From: Propionibacteriaceae bacterium
Lineage (GTDB): Bacteria; Actinomycetota; Actinomycetes; Propionibacteriales; Propionibacteriaceae
Assembly (NCBI GenBank): GCA_009787035.1
Contig: WRGV01000101.1
Location: 1-6,562, forward strand
DNA length: 6,562 bases
Reading direction: 5' to 3'
The notes beneath the pieces were generated by a model. It was not told the DNA's origin. It made no database searches and worked only from the letters and a program-made list of their open reading frames with translations. The first letter of the stretch is position 1. Each line of letters starts with the position of its first letter. This document shows positions 5,154-6,562 of the stretch, one piece after another. The position numbers and the translations under genes are program-made.

Positions 5154-6562
5154 TCACATGCGCGCATAGACGGCGCTGGCGGTGGCGGCGATGTCGCCCC
5201 AGGTGCAGTCGTCGGTCATGACGACGAGCACGAAGTTGCCCTTGGGCGAGTAGACGATGCCGGCGTCGTGCAGCAGGGCATCGAGGAATCCCACCTTGTC
5301 AGCGACCGTTGCCTGGCCCGCAAGGCCGGCGGGGATTCCCGAGCGATACACCTGGTTCTCCATCGCGGCGATCATGGTCGCCTGGTCGGTGGAGTCCATG
5401 AGCTCCCCGTCGTACAGCTTCGCGAGCGTCTGGGCCAGGTCGTCGGCGGTGGTCTGCATGTCGGATTCGGCGAAGGTGGTGTGCTCCGCGCCGATCGCAT
5501 GGGCCTGGTCGGTCAGCGTCTGGTAACCGTAGGTGTCGAGCCACGCCTGCGGGCAGTCGTTGTCCGAATCGACGATCATCTTCTGGAAACAGTCCTGCAG
5601 CGTCGTCCCGTTCAGCGGCGAGTTCCACGTCAGCTGCCCCTGCTCGACGGCGTTGGTCATCGCGTAGGCCACGAAGATCTTGTACGTGCTCGCCGACGTG
5701 AACACCTCGGCGCCGTTGACCGAGAAGCGCTGGTGTTGCCCCGTCAGTCCGATCACCGACACGGCGTACGGACGGTTCCCGAACCTCGCCGCCAGCTCCT
5801 GCCGCAGCCCCTCGAACGTATCCGGGTAGCTCAGCGACGGGTCCGCGCTGCTCGCCACCTCCAGGCTGACGCCGACCGGCCCGCCTCCGCCGGTGAGCGC
5901 GGATGTTGCTGCCTTCGCCGTGGCCGCCCAGTCGATCGACACGGCATCCTGCGTGCCCGAGGCCGTCGCCCTGGCCGTCCAGCTGCTCAGCGTGGCCCGC
6001 AGCCCGGCGGCATCCACCGCGGCCGTCAGCGTGGGGCCGGTGGGCGTGAACGACAGCATGCTGAGCACGCTCGTCGCGTCCAGCGTCTTGCTCTGACCGT
6101 TTGTGGTGAACGTCAGCCCGTGCGCGAGGTTGCCCATGATGGTGTCGCGCAGCGTGGCGGCCGCCGCGGTCGAGATCTGCGGCTGCGTCGTCGTGCCCGC
6201 GACCTCCACCGTGGCGGCGTGGGCGGGCGACAGCACGGTCGCATTGATCTTGGCCAGCAGGTGCGGGTCGTCGGCCTGGAAGCCCAGCTGCGCGGGCATG
6301 ACCTGCAGCGTGTCGCCGGCGACGACGACGGCGGCGTTCACGGGCGCGTGGGACAAGTCGGGCAGCTGTGCCTGCGCCAGCATAGGGTGGACGGATGTGC
6401 CCACGCCCACCTCCGCGCGCCACAGCAGCGATCCGGGGATCAGCCGTTGCCACAGGGGGTATTGCGTCGCCGGCGCCCTCGCGGACAGTGCGCCGGTGGG
6501 CAGCGTCAGGTTCATCAGCGGCTCCCCGGCCGCATCCACGAGGTGCACGGGCTGGGGCATAT
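5154..6562 (-). CDS. Serine hydrolase of the class A beta-lactamase/DD-peptidase fold, 5' partial
   Basis: The frame is open to the right edge; the Met at 6560 need not be the true start, and any signal peptide or membrane anchor would lie outside. Counting from that Met, residues about 75-225 look like repeated small alpha/beta units (NAAVVVAGDTLQVMPAQLGF, then LSFTPTGPTLTAAVDAAGLRATL) resembling the peptidoglycan-binding domain that precedes VanW and YkuD domains. The catalytic domain (about 245-468) has STYK (Ser291, Lys294), SDN (332-334) and KVG (422-424), the three active-site motifs of the beta-lactamase 2 group. I see no ExxLN omega-loop motif; ESDMQTTADDLA (365-376) occupies that region. 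This argues for a cell-wall peptidase or related serine hydrolase rather than an antibiotic-degrading lactamase. Probably exported and acting at the wall. The stop is TGA at 5156-5154, and copy B follows 21 nt later. Confidence 0.82.
   Translation of the reverse strand, partial: MPQPVHLVDAAGEPLMNLTLPTGALSARAPATQYPLWQRLIPGSLLWRAEVGVGTSVHPMLAQAQLPDLSHAPVNAAVVVAGDTLQVMPAQLGFQADDPHLLAKINATVLSPAHAATVEVAGTTTQPQISTAAAATLRDTIMGNLAHGLTFTTNGQSKTLDATSVLSMLSFTPTGPTLTAAVDAAGLRATLSSWTARATASGTQDAVSIDWAATAKAATSALTGGGGPVGVSLEVASSADPSLSYPDTFEGLRQELAARFGNRPYAVSVIGLTGQHQRFSVNGAEVFTSASTYKIFVAYAMTNAVEQGQLTWNSPLNGTTLQDCFQKMIVDSDNDCPQAWLDTYGYQTLTDQAHAIGAEHTTFAESDMQTTADDLAQTLAKLYDGELMDSTDQATMIAAMENQVYRSGIPAGLAGQATVADKVGFLDALLHDAGIVYSPKGNFVLVVMTDDCTWGDIAATASAVYARM

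Noticed and set aside
5299..6453. 384-residue open frame inside the serine hydrolase region
   Set aside because: Low-complexity Arg/Gly/His composition and no motifs; a shadow of the hydrolase frame.
5154..6562. Annotation as an antibiotic-resistance class A beta-lactamase
   Set aside because: No ExxLN omega-loop motif is visible and the N-terminal region is not that of a secreted lactamase.

Overview
The window is high-GC DNA with the look of an actinobacterium (Actinomycetota). Three things point there: strong G/C third-position bias in every gene, two promoter candidates placed so close to their start codons that the mRNAs would be leaderless, and argininosuccinate synthase in its long (about 450-residue) form. 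I cannot name the genus from sequence alone. No rRNA, tRNA, CRISPR array or insertion sequence is visible.

Layout from left to right. Positions 1-49 look like the right half of a dispersed repeat. A plus-strand MalY/PatB-type PLP-dependent C-S lyase/aminotransferase follows (119-1297). It converges, with a 6-nt gap, on a minus-strand block of four genes read from 3280 down to 1304. These are a PadR-family regulator, a two-helix membrane protein of the kind that partners PadR regulators, an excisionase/MerR-type HTH protein, and a PIN-domain protein. The last two overlap by GTGA and form a likely toxin-antitoxin pair. A gene-free stretch (3281-3583) holds the padR promoter/operator region, a degenerate repeat copy, a short direct repeat and one complete copy of the dispersed repeat. 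Then comes argG (minus strand, 4930-3584), whose upstream region carries two tandem ARG-box-like palindromes overlapping a promoter. A second complete repeat copy, inverted relative to the first, lies between argG and a minus-strand serine hydrolase of the class A beta-lactamase fold, which runs off the right edge.

The most interesting signal is non-coding. A palindromic element of about 84-97 nt with TTGTGGGACA/TGTCCCACAA-type ends is present in two complete copies. They match at 63 of 80 positions without gaps and lie on either side of argG in opposite orientation. A degenerate left half (3329-3364) and a probable right half (1-49) are also present. Both complete copies lie just 3' of a minus-strand gene, so they may act as RNA hairpins, REP/MITE-like elements, or both.

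The genes do not form one pathway. argG is a solitary, probably ArgR-controlled arginine gene. PadR plus its membrane partner is a small regulatory unit. The PIN/HTH pair is an accessory module. The lyase and the serine hydrolase are independent housekeeping or envelope functions.
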